Below, in pieces: positions 9,170 to 17,692 of a DNA stretch of 64,000 bases. Position 1 is the first letter of the stretch; each line of letters opens with the position of its first letter. The translations under genes were made by a program, and so were the position numbers. Source of the DNA: Flavobacterium beibuense F44-8 (GTDB taxonomy: Bacteria; Bacteroidota; Bacteroidia; Flavobacteriales; Flavobacteriaceae); contig NZ_JRLV01000021.1 in assembly GCF_000769915.1 (NCBI RefSeq), forward strand, positions 30,437-94,436, in the 5' to 3' direction. The notes beneath the pieces were generated by a model that searched no databases, was not told where the DNA came from, and worked only from the letters and a program-made list of their open reading frames with translations.

Positions 9170-9471
9170 AATCTGTTCCTTTTAATTGATGTATACAAAG
9201 TTCAGTTATAACTTACTGATATTGAAGTTAATTAACACTGATTTTTATGGGAAATGTTATAAAAAGCTTTAACAAAATCCTTAAATGCAGTAATAGTAGC
9301 TAATTAACATTTTGATAGTTAGCATATATAAAGGAAAGTTTAACAAACAATTCACGCAATGAGTTGTAAAACAGGTTGTAATAGTGAGTAAATTAGTAGT
9401 GTATTATAAGTTATTACTTATAAAAACATCATTTATTTCTATTAACCAATTTTTTAAAAACAGATATAATT
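9170..9471. other. Intergenic region with a palindrome
   Basis: About 300 AT-rich bases between the leftward small genes and the rightward yceI gene. It holds the ribosome-binding site of the 50-residue gene at its left end and an 8-base perfect inverted repeat with a 4-base centre at 9404-9423 (TTATAAGT / ACTTATAA), about 50 bases before yceI, which could be an operator. No further gene is visible. Confidence 0.5.
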
Positions 9472-10008
9472 ATGAAAACAGCAAAATGGATTCTCGATTT
9501 GGCTCATTCAGATATACAGTTTAAAATAAGACATTTACTTATTGCTAATGTTACAGGGCATTTCAGGCTATTTTCGGGCACTATGTATGCCGGAAAGGAT
9601 GATTTTACCGATGCCAACTTTAAACTGACTATCGATGTGTACAGTGTAGATACCAATAATGAGCAAAGAGATGAGCATTTGAAGTCGGCCGACTTTTTTA
9701 ATGCCGATTACTACCCGGAAATGCAGTTCGTTTCAAAAGCATTTAACCATGTAGATGGCGATAAGTATGATTTAAAAGGTGACCTTACCGTAAAAGATAT
9801 AACTAAGGAAGTTACATTTAAGGTATTGTTTGGAGGGGAAGCCAGAGACGGGTTTGGCAATATGAGAGCCGGGTTTGATATTAGCGGGGAGATTAACCGA
9901 AACGATTTTAATATCCATGCCAATGACACTACAGAGGCAGGCGGACTGGTATTGGGAGAGGAAATTCACCTACATGCCAACATACAGTTTATAAAGGAAG
10001 AAGATTAA
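9472..10008 (+). CDS. YceI family protein
   Basis: Lipocalin-like fold protein of 178 residues that binds isoprenoid-type or other amphiphilic ligands in studied relatives. The family pattern is clear: WILDLAHSDIQFKIRHL at the start, a central ADFFNADYYPEMQFVSKAF block, DLTVKDITKEVTF, and a late FDISGEINRNDFNI. There is no signal peptide, so this copy is probably cytosolic, unlike E. coli YceI. It is a single-gene unit ending at the palindromic repeat at 10016. Confidence 0.9.
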   Translation: MKTAKWILDLAHSDIQFKIRHLLIANVTGHFRLFSGTMYAGKDDFTDANFKLTIDVYSVDTNNEQRDEHLKSADFFNADYYPEMQFVSKAFNHVDGDKYDLKGDLTVKDITKEVTFKVLFGGEARDGFGNMRAGFDISGEINRNDFNIHANDTTEAGGLVLGEEIHLHANIQFIKEED

Positions 10009-10015
10009 AAAACGT

Positions 10016-10124
10016 AGCTTGTCTCAAAAGTGTTTATTTTTCCATTTCGACCTTGTGGAGAAATCTATTAGAGATTTCTCGACTTCACTCCGTTGCGCTC
10101 GAAATGGAACTTTTGAGACAAGCT
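10016..10124. repeat. Palindromic interspersed repeat (copy A), likely also a terminator
   Basis: Outer arms of 16 bases (AGCTTGTCTCAAAAGT at 10016-10031 and its complement at 10109-10124) enclose inner arms TCCATTTCGA (10041-10050) / TCGAAATGGA and GAGAAATCT (10058-10066) / AGATTTCTC (10072-10080). The inner unit AGATTTCTC-N18-TCGAAATGG is shared with the two copies around the GIY-YIG gene near 58 kb, but here the two units face the other way round. The long hairpin and T run lie between convergent genes and should stop transcription. Confidence 0.85.
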
Positions 10125-10126
10125 TT

Positions 10127-10522
10127 TTATTGTTCTGTATTTCCGCGATCCCTTTTGTTTTCAGGATGTGATGTCGGATAACGGTTCTTTTCAATATCTG
10201 AATTGAAATCCCTGTTCTCAGCAGTTTCCTTATCCTCGGCTTCGTCTTTGGTACCACGGTTTTTGTCTACCACTTCGCCTTTGTCATTAACTGTTTTGTC
10301 GCTTTGGCTAACCGGTACAGCTTTCCCTTCATTCACATCGCGGGCACGTTTTTGCAGTTCTTTATTACCTTCTTCATCCTTCTCGGTTTCGGGGTTTAAA
10401 AAGCGGCTGCCGGGATTATAATTATCGGGTAGGTTTTCTCCGCTAAAACCTTCATTTTTCTGATGGTCGTTTATTTTTTTTGAACCTAAATCTTTAGGGT
10501 TGTTTGTTGTTTCTTGTGACAT
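10127..10522 (-). CDS. Hydrophilic protein of unknown function
   Basis: A 131-residue protein made almost wholly of charged and polar residues (Lys, Glu, Asp, Asn, Arg), with no signal, membrane segment or cysteine; it is likely disordered. The composition resembles stress-linked hydrophilic proteins, but I see no known motif. It is a single gene, convergent with yceI across the palindromic repeat. Confidence 0.6.
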   Translation of the reverse strand: MSQETTNNPKDLGSKKINDHQKNEGFSGENLPDNYNPGSRFLNPETEKDEEGNKELQKRARDVNEGKAVPVSQSDKTVNDKGEVVDKNRGTKDEAEDKETAENRDFNSDIEKNRYPTSHPENKRDRGNTEQ

Positions 10523-10601
10523 AGCTTTTCGTTTTTTTAGGTTGGTATTATAATATTACCACTAATAAACCGTAAAGCAAAAGGGTTTAACAAAGCCTTA
10601 G

Positions 10602-11111
10602 CTACTGGTACTTTATAATAAAATTATAGTGGGAGTTCACTATGTCGTTCACTGTTTTTTGCAGGGATTCGTCCAGCATGTTATATCCGTCTTTAAGTTT
10701 ACCCGATGAGGTAAAATAATCAGGGAGTTTATATTCAACCAGTACATCACCGTCAGTATAAATATCACCTACTTTAAAGTCGAGGGTATAACTATTAACG
10801 TGAAAAGTAATGGTCATGGTATAGCGTATTTTGTAAAAGAAAGCTTCACCACGATTACGGTAATAAAAAGCATTTTTTTTATATGCGCTAATGGTTATAG
10901 TGTTAGCTGTTACAGCAGTAACATCTACAGGACTTTTAAGTCGGTTATATTCATAAGCCCAGGTATCTGTTGCTTTTATGAATAAATCAACAGGTATGGA
11001 AGGTATACTTACCTCTACAGGATCAAAGCCGTTAGCATGTACCTCCATTACCGGAGGTTGTGCTCCTGCAGTTGTGCATATAAATAGTATTAGTAAGGTA
11101 ATTTTATGCAT
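10602..11111 (-). CDS. Exported protein of unknown function
   Basis: A 169-residue protein with a signal peptide ending near ICTTAGAQ. The mature part is rich in beta-forming residues and Tyr, with blocks EVSIPSIPVDLFIKATDTW and DILNSHYNF-like C-terminus. I do not recognise a family. It starts one base after the stop of the 86-residue gene upstream, so both are on one transcript. Confidence 0.65.
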   Translation of the reverse strand: MHKITLLILFICTTAGAQPPVMEVHANGFDPVEVSIPSIPVDLFIKATDTWAYEYNRLKSPVDVTAVTANTITISAYKKNAFYYRNRGEAFFYKIRYTMTITFHVNSYTLDFKVGDIYTDGDVLVEYKLPDYFTSSGKLKDGYNMLDESLQKTVNDIVNSHYNFIIKYQ

Positions 11112-11112
11112 G

Positions 11113-11373
11113 CTATTTGTCGTTTAGGGCATTTTCAAACTCTTCCTGTATCCTTTTGTTAGATATAAGCATAGGTTTTTTATCAATGGTTATGGTAATA
11201 TCATCTCCGTCTATGCTATAGGAACCCGAGAATTTTCCCAGTGGGGTGCTGCCTTCAAAATTTCCGTGCTGGTCGTCTCCGGCAAGCTTACCCTTGTCAC
11301 CTATAGAACCTTTTATCTTGTTAAGCAGGCTTGTTTTATTGCCCGGGTAACTTATTGTAAACTGATTAGCCAT
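11113..11373 (-). CDS. Small protein of unknown function
   Basis: An 86-residue soluble protein with alternating Gly/Asp/Lys beta-like segments (GKFSGSYSIDGDDITITIDKK) and no export signal. The pattern of a short beta-barrel with a C-terminal helix is seen in several small flavobacterial proteins, but I cannot assign a function. It is the first gene of a two-gene unit with the exported protein at 10602-11111. Confidence 0.6.
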   Translation of the reverse strand: MANQFTISYPGNKTSLLNKIKGSIGDKGKLAGDDQHGNFEGSTPLGKFSGSYSIDGDDITITIDKKPMLISNKRIQEEFENALNDK

Positions 11374-11473
11374 GATTATTTAGGTATTGGTTTACAGTAA
11401 AGTTACATAATTATAAGGGAGAGCTGTGTTTACCTTTTGTTAAATGCGTAAGAAAAAGCCGAACACAAAGTGT

Positions 11474-12256
11474 TTATTCCTTAACGGTAAAACCGCCTTT
11501 TTCCGCATCAAAAGTTATGCTGTCGTCGTTAAACAGCCTGTCAAAAACCTTGTTGCTAATTAAATTAGCAGGGGAATCCTGTATTACTTCCTGCTGTGTC
11601 ATTACAATAATTTCGCTGCTTAACTGTAGGGCAAGGTCGAGGTCGTGAGTAGAGTAGAGTATGCATTTATCGGTTTCCTGCGTAAGCTTTTTCAGGAGTC
11701 TTAGCAGGCTTACCTTATGCAGCAAATCTAAGTGAGTGGTAGGTTCGTCCAGTACTATAAAGGGAGTGTCCTGAGCCAGGGCACGTGCAATAAGCACCCT
11801 TTGTAACTGTCCGTCACTTATTTCATAATATTTTTTGTTGGCAAGATGCTCCAGTTGGGTAAGTTGAAGCGCCCTGCTTACCTGTAGTTTATCTTCTTCG
11901 GTAAGTGAGCCCAGCCAGTTGGTGTAAGGCTGCCTGCCCAATGCTATCAATTCGTAAACCGTAAGATTACTTGGCGGAAGTTTTTCGGTAAGTACCACGC
12001 TCAGGTTTTGAGCCAGCTCTTTAGGGTTGTGTTGAGTGAGGTTAATTCCGTTAAGCTGAATAATCCCTTTTATGGGTGGCTGAATCCCTGTAAGAGTACG
12101 CAATAGTGTGGATTTACCTATACCGTTGGCGCCTATTAATGCGATAAGTGCGCCTTTTTTAAGGTTGAGGTTAATATCATGTGCAATAACAGCTTCCTGT
12201 TTTTTGTCAGGATAGCCAATGCTAAGATTATTTGCAGCTAATACTGTTTCCATCAC
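11474..12256 (-). CDS. btuD: ABC transporter ATP-binding protein (BtuD/FecE type)
   Basis: ATPase of a metal-chelate or cobalamin importer. Walker A is GANGIGKST (residues 42-50), the signature is ISDGQ (a variant of LSGGQ), and Walker B is FIVLDEPTTHLD followed by the switch His in STHDLD. At 260 residues it is standard. It is the last gene of the substrate-binding protein, permease, ATPase order, nine bases after the permease. Cobalamin is inferred from the divergent B12-riboswitch gene; a siderophore is the alternative. Confidence 0.85.
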   Translation of the reverse strand: MMETVLAANNLSIGYPDKKQEAVIAHDINLNLKKGALIALIGANGIGKSTLLRTLTGIQPPIKGIIQLNGINLTQHNPKELAQNLSVVLTEKLPPSNLTVYELIALGRQPYTNWLGSLTEEDKLQVSRALQLTQLEHLANKKYYEISDGQLQRVLIARALAQDTPFIVLDEPTTHLDLLHKVSLLRLLKKLTQETDKCILYSTHDLDLALQLSSEIIVMTQQEVIQDSPANLISNKVFDRLFNDDSITFDAEKGGFTVKE

Positions 12257-12265
12257 TTTTTGAAT

Positions 12266-13297
12266 TTAACTGAATACGCCTTTCTTTTTTCTGAACAAAA
12301 GCCATATTACTATTGGCGCACCAATTATAGATGTGATACCGTTTATAGGCAGTACAAAACTACTTCCCGGCCATTGTGTAACTGTATCACAAATAAGCAT
12401 TATGGCAGCACCTGCAAGCAGTGTTGCCCAAAACAATACCAGGTGGCTACTGGTTTTAAACAGTAGTTTCACAATATGGGGCACTGCAATCCCTATAAAC
12501 GATATAGGTCCTGTAAATGCGGTAATACAACCTGTAATAATACTGGTTGCCAGTATGATTATAAAACGTGTTTGGCTAAAGTTTATCCCCAAGCTTTTGG
12601 CATAGCGTTCGCCAAGTAGCATAGCATTAAGGGGTTTGATACAGGTAACGGCTATGGCAAGTCCCAGCAGGCTGGCACCCCATAGTATGGATATGTTTTC
12701 CCATGAAAGGTTTCCTAAACTCCCCAGTGCCCAAAACGTATATTTTTGAAGCTGTTCGGCATTACTGAAGTAAGACAGCACGCCCACAATAGCCCCTGCA
12801 AAGCTCCCAAACATCAATCCTACAATTAGTATTGCCATAGTATCCTTTAACCTTTGTGCCACCAGCAATACTGCCAGTAATACCAGTAAACTACCAAAGG
12901 TAGAGGCAAGTACGAGTCCGTATGATGATGAGAAAAAAGTACCTACGGCAGGTACAATCCCCGCGCCCAAAATAACAATGGCTACCATAAGGCTGGCTCC
13001 CGAACTCAACCCTAAAACACTAGGTCCTGCCAGTGGATTACGGAAAAGTGTTTGCATAAGCAATCCGCTTATTGACAGCCCAATGCCTACAATAATGGCG
13101 GTTAAAGCTTTAGGTAGCCTGTAGTTTATTATGATGTATTCCCATGCTGATTTTGAAGCGCCTTTGCCAATAAGGCTGTTAAATACTTCCTTAAGGGGAA
13201 TACTAACCGATCCCAAACTGATATTAACGAGAAACAGTGCCACAAGGCTAATGCCCAGCAGTATAAAAATCAGTGTATATCGTTTGGTGTACAGCAC
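12266..13297 (-). CDS. btuC: FecCD/BtuC-family ABC transporter permease
   Basis: Inner-membrane permease of 343 residues with about ten helices. The family signatures NPLAGPSVLGLSSGASL (about residues 90-106) and the cytoplasmic coupling segment FIGIAVPHIVK (about 265-275) are present. It starts six bases after the binding-protein stop and nine bases before the ATPase. Homologues carry iron-siderophores or cobalamin; context favours cobalamin. Confidence 0.88.
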   Translation of the reverse strand: MLYTKRYTLIFILLGISLVALFLVNISLGSVSIPLKEVFNSLIGKGASKSAWEYIIINYRLPKALTAIIVGIGLSISGLLMQTLFRNPLAGPSVLGLSSGASLMVAIVILGAGIVPAVGTFFSSSYGLVLASTFGSLLVLLAVLLVAQRLKDTMAILIVGLMFGSFAGAIVGVLSYFSNAEQLQKYTFWALGSLGNLSWENISILWGASLLGLAIAVTCIKPLNAMLLGERYAKSLGINFSQTRFIIILATSIITGCITAFTGPISFIGIAVPHIVKLLFKTSSHLVLFWATLLAGAAIMLICDTVTQWPGSSFVLPINGITSIIGAPIVIWLLFRKKKGVFS

Positions 13298-13303
13298 AAT
13301 GGT

Positions 13304-14443
13304 TTAGTTTAGTTTTTCGAAAAAGTAAAGTTCGTAATCCGGTAACAGTTCCGGATGAAATATCTTGATAAGATCTTTTAAAACAAGATCGGGTCTTGTT
13401 GCCGAAAGTTCATAATATACATAGCCGCCCGTAGGACCTCTTTTTGTACCAAAGGAGTATACCTTCTTGTTTTTAAACGACTGAAACTGTCCGTAGTGGG
13501 GATTGTTTTCTGTCATTTGGGTAAGCGATGTATAACTGTTTGGTCCAATCCAGTATTCGGCATTTTCGGCTTTATCCAGTACGGTTTCAAAAGATAGGCT
13601 AAGGCTTCCCGTTCCATCGGTATCTTTCCAAAGATAATCGGCGTTGGCATCTTTTAAAAACTGTGCTCCCCAGCTTCCTCCCTGTGGCAGGTTCCATTGA
13701 TCCTGAAATATAGCACCTGCCATAACCGTAGGTTTTTCGGTAGTGTTTTGCGCTATTTTTTTAGCGTCATTGTAATCTTTTACTATCTGTTTAAAAATAA
13801 TATTGGCTTCTCTTTCCCTGCTGTAAAGTGCCCCGAAAAATTTAATCCATTCGGCTCTTCCCAGCGGGCTTTGCTCTGTCCAGTCACCATTGTATAAAAC
13901 GGTTAGTCCGCTGTCTTTAAGGGTATTCATGGATTTGTTGTTACTGCTTATACTAAAGCCCACAACAGCATCGGGAGAGAGGTCAATCATAATCTCGGTA
14001 TTCAGTCCTTCGTTTTGACCTACGTCTTTAACCAGTCCCGAATCAATACGTTTTCTGGTCTTTTCGCTTGAAATAAAATCAGTACCGGGGTAGCCTACCA
14101 AAGTATTTTCCACACCAAGCATTTCCATTGCCGGTATATGTGTTGTTGAAGTTACCACAATTGACTGCAATGGTACCTGTATTGTCGTATATTTTTTAAG
14201 ACTGTCGGGTACAACAGCATCTTTTTGCTGCATTACATAAGTGAAGCTTTCGGTAGCATTAGGCCATGGGTTAGTCACTTTTATAATGGTGTAGCCGTGG
14301 TGTTTGTACAGCTCCAGTCCGCTGGCGTAAACTATTGAATTCTCGACAGTTTCGGTAGTTTCTTTGTGTGCTTTTTCCTGTTTTTTACAGCCTGTTACAG
14401 CCAGTAATAAAAAAAGGAAAATAGGGTAGTGTAAGATTTTCAT
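13304..14443 (-). CDS. btuF: Periplasmic substrate-binding lipoprotein (BtuF type)
   Basis: A lipoprotein signal (LLLAVTGC, lipid Cys at about residue 19) precedes a two-lobe class III binding protein of 379 residues. The order of segments (AMEMLGVENTLVGYP, IMIDLSPDAVVGF, LYNGDWTEQSPLGRAEWIKFFGAL) fits the helical-backbone group that includes BtuF and FhuD. It leads a leftward operon and is divergent from the riboswitch-controlled receptor. The ligand is inferred from context. Confidence 0.82.
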   Translation of the reverse strand: MKILHYPIFLFLLLAVTGCKKQEKAHKETTETVENSIVYASGLELYKHHGYTIIKVTNPWPNATESFTYVMQQKDAVVPDSLKKYTTIQVPLQSIVVTSTTHIPAMEMLGVENTLVGYPGTDFISSEKTRKRIDSGLVKDVGQNEGLNTEIMIDLSPDAVVGFSISSNNKSMNTLKDSGLTVLYNGDWTEQSPLGRAEWIKFFGALYSREREANIIFKQIVKDYNDAKKIAQNTTEKPTVMAGAIFQDQWNLPQGGSWGAQFLKDANADYLWKDTDGTGSLSLSFETVLDKAENAEYWIGPNSYTSLTQMTENNPHYGQFQSFKNKKVYSFGTKRGPTGGYVYYELSATRPDLVLKDLIKIFHPELLPDYELYFFEKLN

Positions 14444-14462
14444 AACAAATATTAAGCTGCTG

Positions 14463-14470
14463 CAAATGTA
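14463..14470 (-). promoter_or_regulatory. -7 box of the btuF operon
   Basis: TACATTTG on the minus strand fits the Bacteroidota TAnnTTTG box. It lies about 20 bases before the btuF ATG, which leaves a leader too short for a riboswitch of its own; any B12 control of this operon would have to act differently. Confidence 0.5.
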
Positions 14471-14489
14471 TAAATTTCAATATTAATCC

Positions 14490-14497
14490 TATATTTG
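14490..14497 (+). promoter_or_regulatory. -7 box upstream of the cobalamin riboswitch
   Basis: TATATTTG on the plus strand matches TAnnTTTG exactly and places the transcript start near 14503, just before the aptamer. Confidence 0.6.
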
Positions 14498-14504
14498 CAC
14501 CCAA

Positions 14505-14718
14505 CTTTAGGTTATAGTGTGCCGGCCGCACACTGTATTAAAAGGGAATCAGGTGTAATACCTGAGCTGTTCCCGCAACTGTAAGCTATATCCCTTTTGG
14601 GAGGCTGTTGTTAACTGCGAGCCACTGCCTGTATGGGCGGGAAGGTAAACAACAGTACGCAAGCCAGGAGACCTGCCTTTAGTGTTAACAATTATCGAAC
14701 CTTCGGGAAAAAAGGTTC
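14505..14718 (+). promoter_or_regulatory. Cobalamin (AdoCbl) riboswitch
   Basis: The leader carries the class I cobalamin aptamer: AGGGAATC, AGGTGTAATACCTGAGCTGT, CCCGCAACTGTAAGC, GCCACTG (14621-14627), GGGAAGG and the B12 box GCCAGGAGACCTGCC (14663-14677). A separate hairpin, GAACCTT / AAGGTTC (14697-14703 and 14712-14718), ends nine bases before the receptor ATG and may be the expression platform that hides the start region when B12 is bound. It should switch off receptor synthesis in B12-replete cells. Confidence 0.95.
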
Positions 14719-14726
14719 TGGAAATT

Positions 14727-16559
14727 ATGACATTTAACAGACTCATTCTTGTATTAACTCTTGTATTGTGCCATCAGCTTTGGGCGCAGCAGGATACTAT
14801 TGTCCCTTTAAAAGAAGTGATAATATCAGACACGCAATTGCGTGATTTTTCCAATACACAGCAGGTGCTCGCGCTAAACGATTCGGTTATCGGGATCAAT
14901 CGGGCATCGCTTACCTCATTTTTAAACTACAATACCACCATTTACTTTAAGGAAAACGGACTGGGTATGGTTTCGTCTCCGTCATTCAGAGGGACAACTG
15001 CTCAGCAAACCGCCGTGATATGGAACGGTATAAACATAAACTCCCAGTTAAACGGGCAAACCGACTTTAACGTAATAAATACCCGCGACTTTAATGCCAT
15101 AGATGTTAGGGCAGGAGGCGGAAGTGTTATTTATGGCAGTAGCGCCATAGGAGGGAGTATTCACCTGAACAACGAACTTGAGTATAAAGAAAAATTCACT
15201 AACGAGCTTAGGGCAAACTACGGCAGCTTTAATACACTGGGGCTGCATTATGCCGGGACAATGGCTACAGATAAGTTTAGCGCATCGCTTAGCTTTACCC
15301 GAAACAGCTCTGACAACGACTATGATTACGTAGGTAAGGACGGACATAATCTTAACGGGCAGTATTATAACAACAGTGCCTCGGCTACTGTGGGTTATAA
15401 AATTAACCAAAAAAATGTCCTTACCTATTATAGCTATCTGTTTGAAGGGGAGAGGCATTTCTCACTCATATTCCCATCGGAAACAAGAACGAAGTATGAT
15501 AATTTTGACACCAGGAACATGCTGGAGTGGACAGGCTATTACGGCAGGTTTACCTCAAAACTAAAGGCAGCTTACCTGAGTGAGAAGTACAAATACTTTG
15601 ATAATATTTATGAAGAGGACTATACTTACGGGAAATCAGAATCTATAATAGGGAAGTACGACCTGCTGTTCCAGATTAACAGTAAGATGAAACTGAACTC
15701 GGTATTGAACTTTACCCAAACCAAAGGGTATGGCTCTAATCTGCAGGGAGCCGAAAGGCATATAGGTTCGGGCAGTGTATTGTTTAGTCATTCAATTACC
15801 GGTAAATTAATGTATGAGGCGGGTATAAGGAAAGAGGCTACAAATAATTATGAGAGTCCGTTTTTGTATTCGGCAGGAGCCAAATACCGTTTTTCCGATT
15901 TTTACATGCTAAGGGTAAACGGTTCCAAAAACTTCAGGATACCTACTTTTCAGGATTTGTACTGGCAGGGTAGCGGTAATACCGATTTGAAACCCGAAAG
16001 CTCTGTACAGGGAGAAATAGGTAACGAGTTTACCATTCAAAATGCAAGCCTAAGCGTAACGGGTTATTTTATAAAACTTAAAGATATGCTACGCTGGCTG
16101 CCTACAGGTAGTGTATGGCGACCACAAAATACCGATAGGGTTAAAACCTATGGTATAGAAACGGTGTTTAAATACAATAGGGAATTTAACGCGCATAAAC
16201 TGGGGCTTACCGCCGTGTATGGTTATACCCGAAGTGAGAACGAAGATACAGGCAATCAGCTTATTTATGTGCCTTACCACAAGGCATCGGGCGCATTATC
16301 TTACGGATATAAAAGACTAACGGCTTACTACCAGTTTTTATATACCGGAGAGGTGTTTACACGATCTGACAACAACTCGAGGTACAATATAGATGCCTAT
16401 ACCACAGGTAACTTTGGTGCCGAATATACTTTTGGAAAAACGACTACTTATAAACTGGGGGCACAGGTGCTTAATGTTTGGAATGCTGATTATGTTAGTG
16501 TAGACAGCAGGCAAATGCCCGGAAGAAATTTTAATTTTTATTTCACTTTAAAACTCTAA
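14727..16559 (+). CDS. btuB: TonB-dependent outer-membrane cobalamin receptor (BtuB-like)
   Basis: A 610-residue TonB-dependent receptor: signal peptide (to about residue 22, HQLWAQ), a short plug domain beginning at IVPLKEVIISD (TonB-box-like region), SPSFRGTTAQQTAVIWNG in the plug, then a 22-strand barrel ending in a final aromatic strand (NFNFYFTLKL). It lacks the N-terminal carboxypeptidase-like extension of SusC-type receptors. The riboswitch directly upstream identifies cobalamin or a corrinoid as the substrate. I take the ATG at 14727 because the earlier in-frame start lies next to the aptamer. Confidence 0.92.
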   Translation: MTFNRLILVLTLVLCHQLWAQQDTIVPLKEVIISDTQLRDFSNTQQVLALNDSVIGINRASLTSFLNYNTTIYFKENGLGMVSSPSFRGTTAQQTAVIWNGININSQLNGQTDFNVINTRDFNAIDVRAGGGSVIYGSSAIGGSIHLNNELEYKEKFTNELRANYGSFNTLGLHYAGTMATDKFSASLSFTRNSSDNDYDYVGKDGHNLNGQYYNNSASATVGYKINQKNVLTYYSYLFEGERHFSLIFPSETRTKYDNFDTRNMLEWTGYYGRFTSKLKAAYLSEKYKYFDNIYEEDYTYGKSESIIGKYDLLFQINSKMKLNSVLNFTQTKGYGSNLQGAERHIGSGSVLFSHSITGKLMYEAGIRKEATNNYESPFLYSAGAKYRFSDFYMLRVNGSKNFRIPTFQDLYWQGSGNTDLKPESSVQGEIGNEFTIQNASLSVTGYFIKLKDMLRWLPTGSVWRPQNTDRVKTYGIETVFKYNREFNAHKLGLTAVYGYTRSENEDTGNQLIYVPYHKASGALSYGYKRLTAYYQFLYTGEVFTRSDNNSRYNIDAYTTGNFGAEYTFGKTTTYKLGAQVLNVWNADYVSVDSRQMPGRNFNFYFTLKL

Positions 16560-16578
16560 CTTAAACTTAACAACTATC

Positions 16579-17616
16579 ATGAAACTTAAAAATTCATTAT
16601 TTGCCTTATTGGCCGGTTCTTTATTTTTTGTGTCTTGTAGCAGTGACGACGATAATGTATCGGTTGTTTCCGGTGCTTACGAGAACGGAACTTTTGTGCT
16701 TAACGAAGGTAACAGCAACCCGTCTACAGGTACTGTATCTTTTATTGGTAACGACGGTACTGTAGAGCAGGATATATTTACTGCTGTAAACCCGGATGCT
16801 CCTGCTATTGGTACTTACCTGCAGTCAATGTTTTTTAGTGATGATTATGCATTTATCATTTCTGGTCAGGCAAATAAAGTAACTGTAGTAAACAGAAATA
16901 CTTTTGAGTTTGTTGCAAGTATCGAAACTGATTTCAGTAACCCTCGTTATGGTGCGGTTATTAACGGTAAGGCTTATATCACTAACACATCTAATTATGC
17001 AGATCCGGATGATTTCCTAACAGTGGTTGATCTTGCAAGCTTTACAACATCTACAGTAGAACTTAACAACTATGCTGAAAGAGTACTTACAGAAAACGGT
17101 AAGCTTTATATTGCTAACGGATATTACGGTAGCGGAACATCGGTAACTGTATTTAACCCGGCAAACAATACTGTTGAAGCAGTTATTGAACTTGGTGATT
17201 CTCCAAATTCTTTTGACGAGGAGGACGGTGCTTTATATGTAATGGGTGATAGTAAAATAAGCAGAATAAACCTTGCAAACAATACAGTTAGCGGTACTAT
17301 TGAGCTTACTGCTGAGATGTCTGGTGCAAAAAATCTTACAATTTCTGATAATTCTATATACTATACTGTTGGAACTAGCGTTTATAGCTTATCTTTGAAC
17401 TCAAATACATTACCTACAGAAGCTTTATTTAGTTATGAGTCAGGTTCTCAATGGGGTGCAATGTATGGGTTTAATGTAAACGGAGGCAAGGTTTATATTG
17501 CAGATGGCGGTGACTTTGCTTCAGACAGCGAAATTTATATTTACGGTACTAATGGTACATTAATAAACACACACGTAGTAGGAGTTGGACCTAATAGTTT
17601 CTACTTTAACAATTAA
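16579..17616 (+). CDS. Beta-propeller surface lipoprotein, BtuG-like
   Basis: A lipoprotein (SLFFVSCSSDDDN, lipid Cys about residue 20) of 345 residues built of repeated YncE/DUF5074-type blades, such as VVNRNTFEFVASIETD, VFNPANNTVEAVIELG and RINLANNTVSGTIELT. The Asp-rich stretch right after the Cys fits a surface-export signal. It follows the receptor by 19 bases in the riboswitch-controlled operon. In Bacteroides, BtuG is a seven-bladed propeller lipoprotein that captures B12 and sits on BtuB; this gene has the right fold and place. Direct B12 binding is inferred. Confidence 0.75.
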   Translation: MKLKNSLFALLAGSLFFVSCSSDDDNVSVVSGAYENGTFVLNEGNSNPSTGTVSFIGNDGTVEQDIFTAVNPDAPAIGTYLQSMFFSDDYAFIISGQANKVTVVNRNTFEFVASIETDFSNPRYGAVINGKAYITNTSNYADPDDFLTVVDLASFTTSTVELNNYAERVLTENGKLYIANGYYGSGTSVTVFNPANNTVEAVIELGDSPNSFDEEDGALYVMGDSKISRINLANNTVSGTIELTAEMSGAKNLTISDNSIYYTVGTSVYSLSLNSNTLPTEALFSYESGSQWGAMYGFNVNGGKVYIADGGDFASDSEIYIYGTNGTLINTHVVGVGPNSFYFNN

Positions 17617-17658
17617 ATTACTAGCTAAAAATAAAGTAATTTTGTTTATGTTTAAAAA

Positions 17659-17684
17659 GAAAGGCTTCCCTAGGGAAGCCTTTC
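17659..17684. terminator. Bidirectional terminator between the B12 operon and the S41 gene
   Basis: A 26-base perfect palindrome (core AGGCTTCCC / GGGAAGCCT) lies between two convergent genes. Confidence 0.8.
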
Positions 17685-17692
17685 GAGTTTTA

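Noticed and set aside
11474..14443. Siderophore importer instead of cobalamin importer
   Set aside because: Sequence alone does not separate these, but the divergent cobalamin riboswitch and BtuB-like receptor favour cobalamin. Left as the main alternative.
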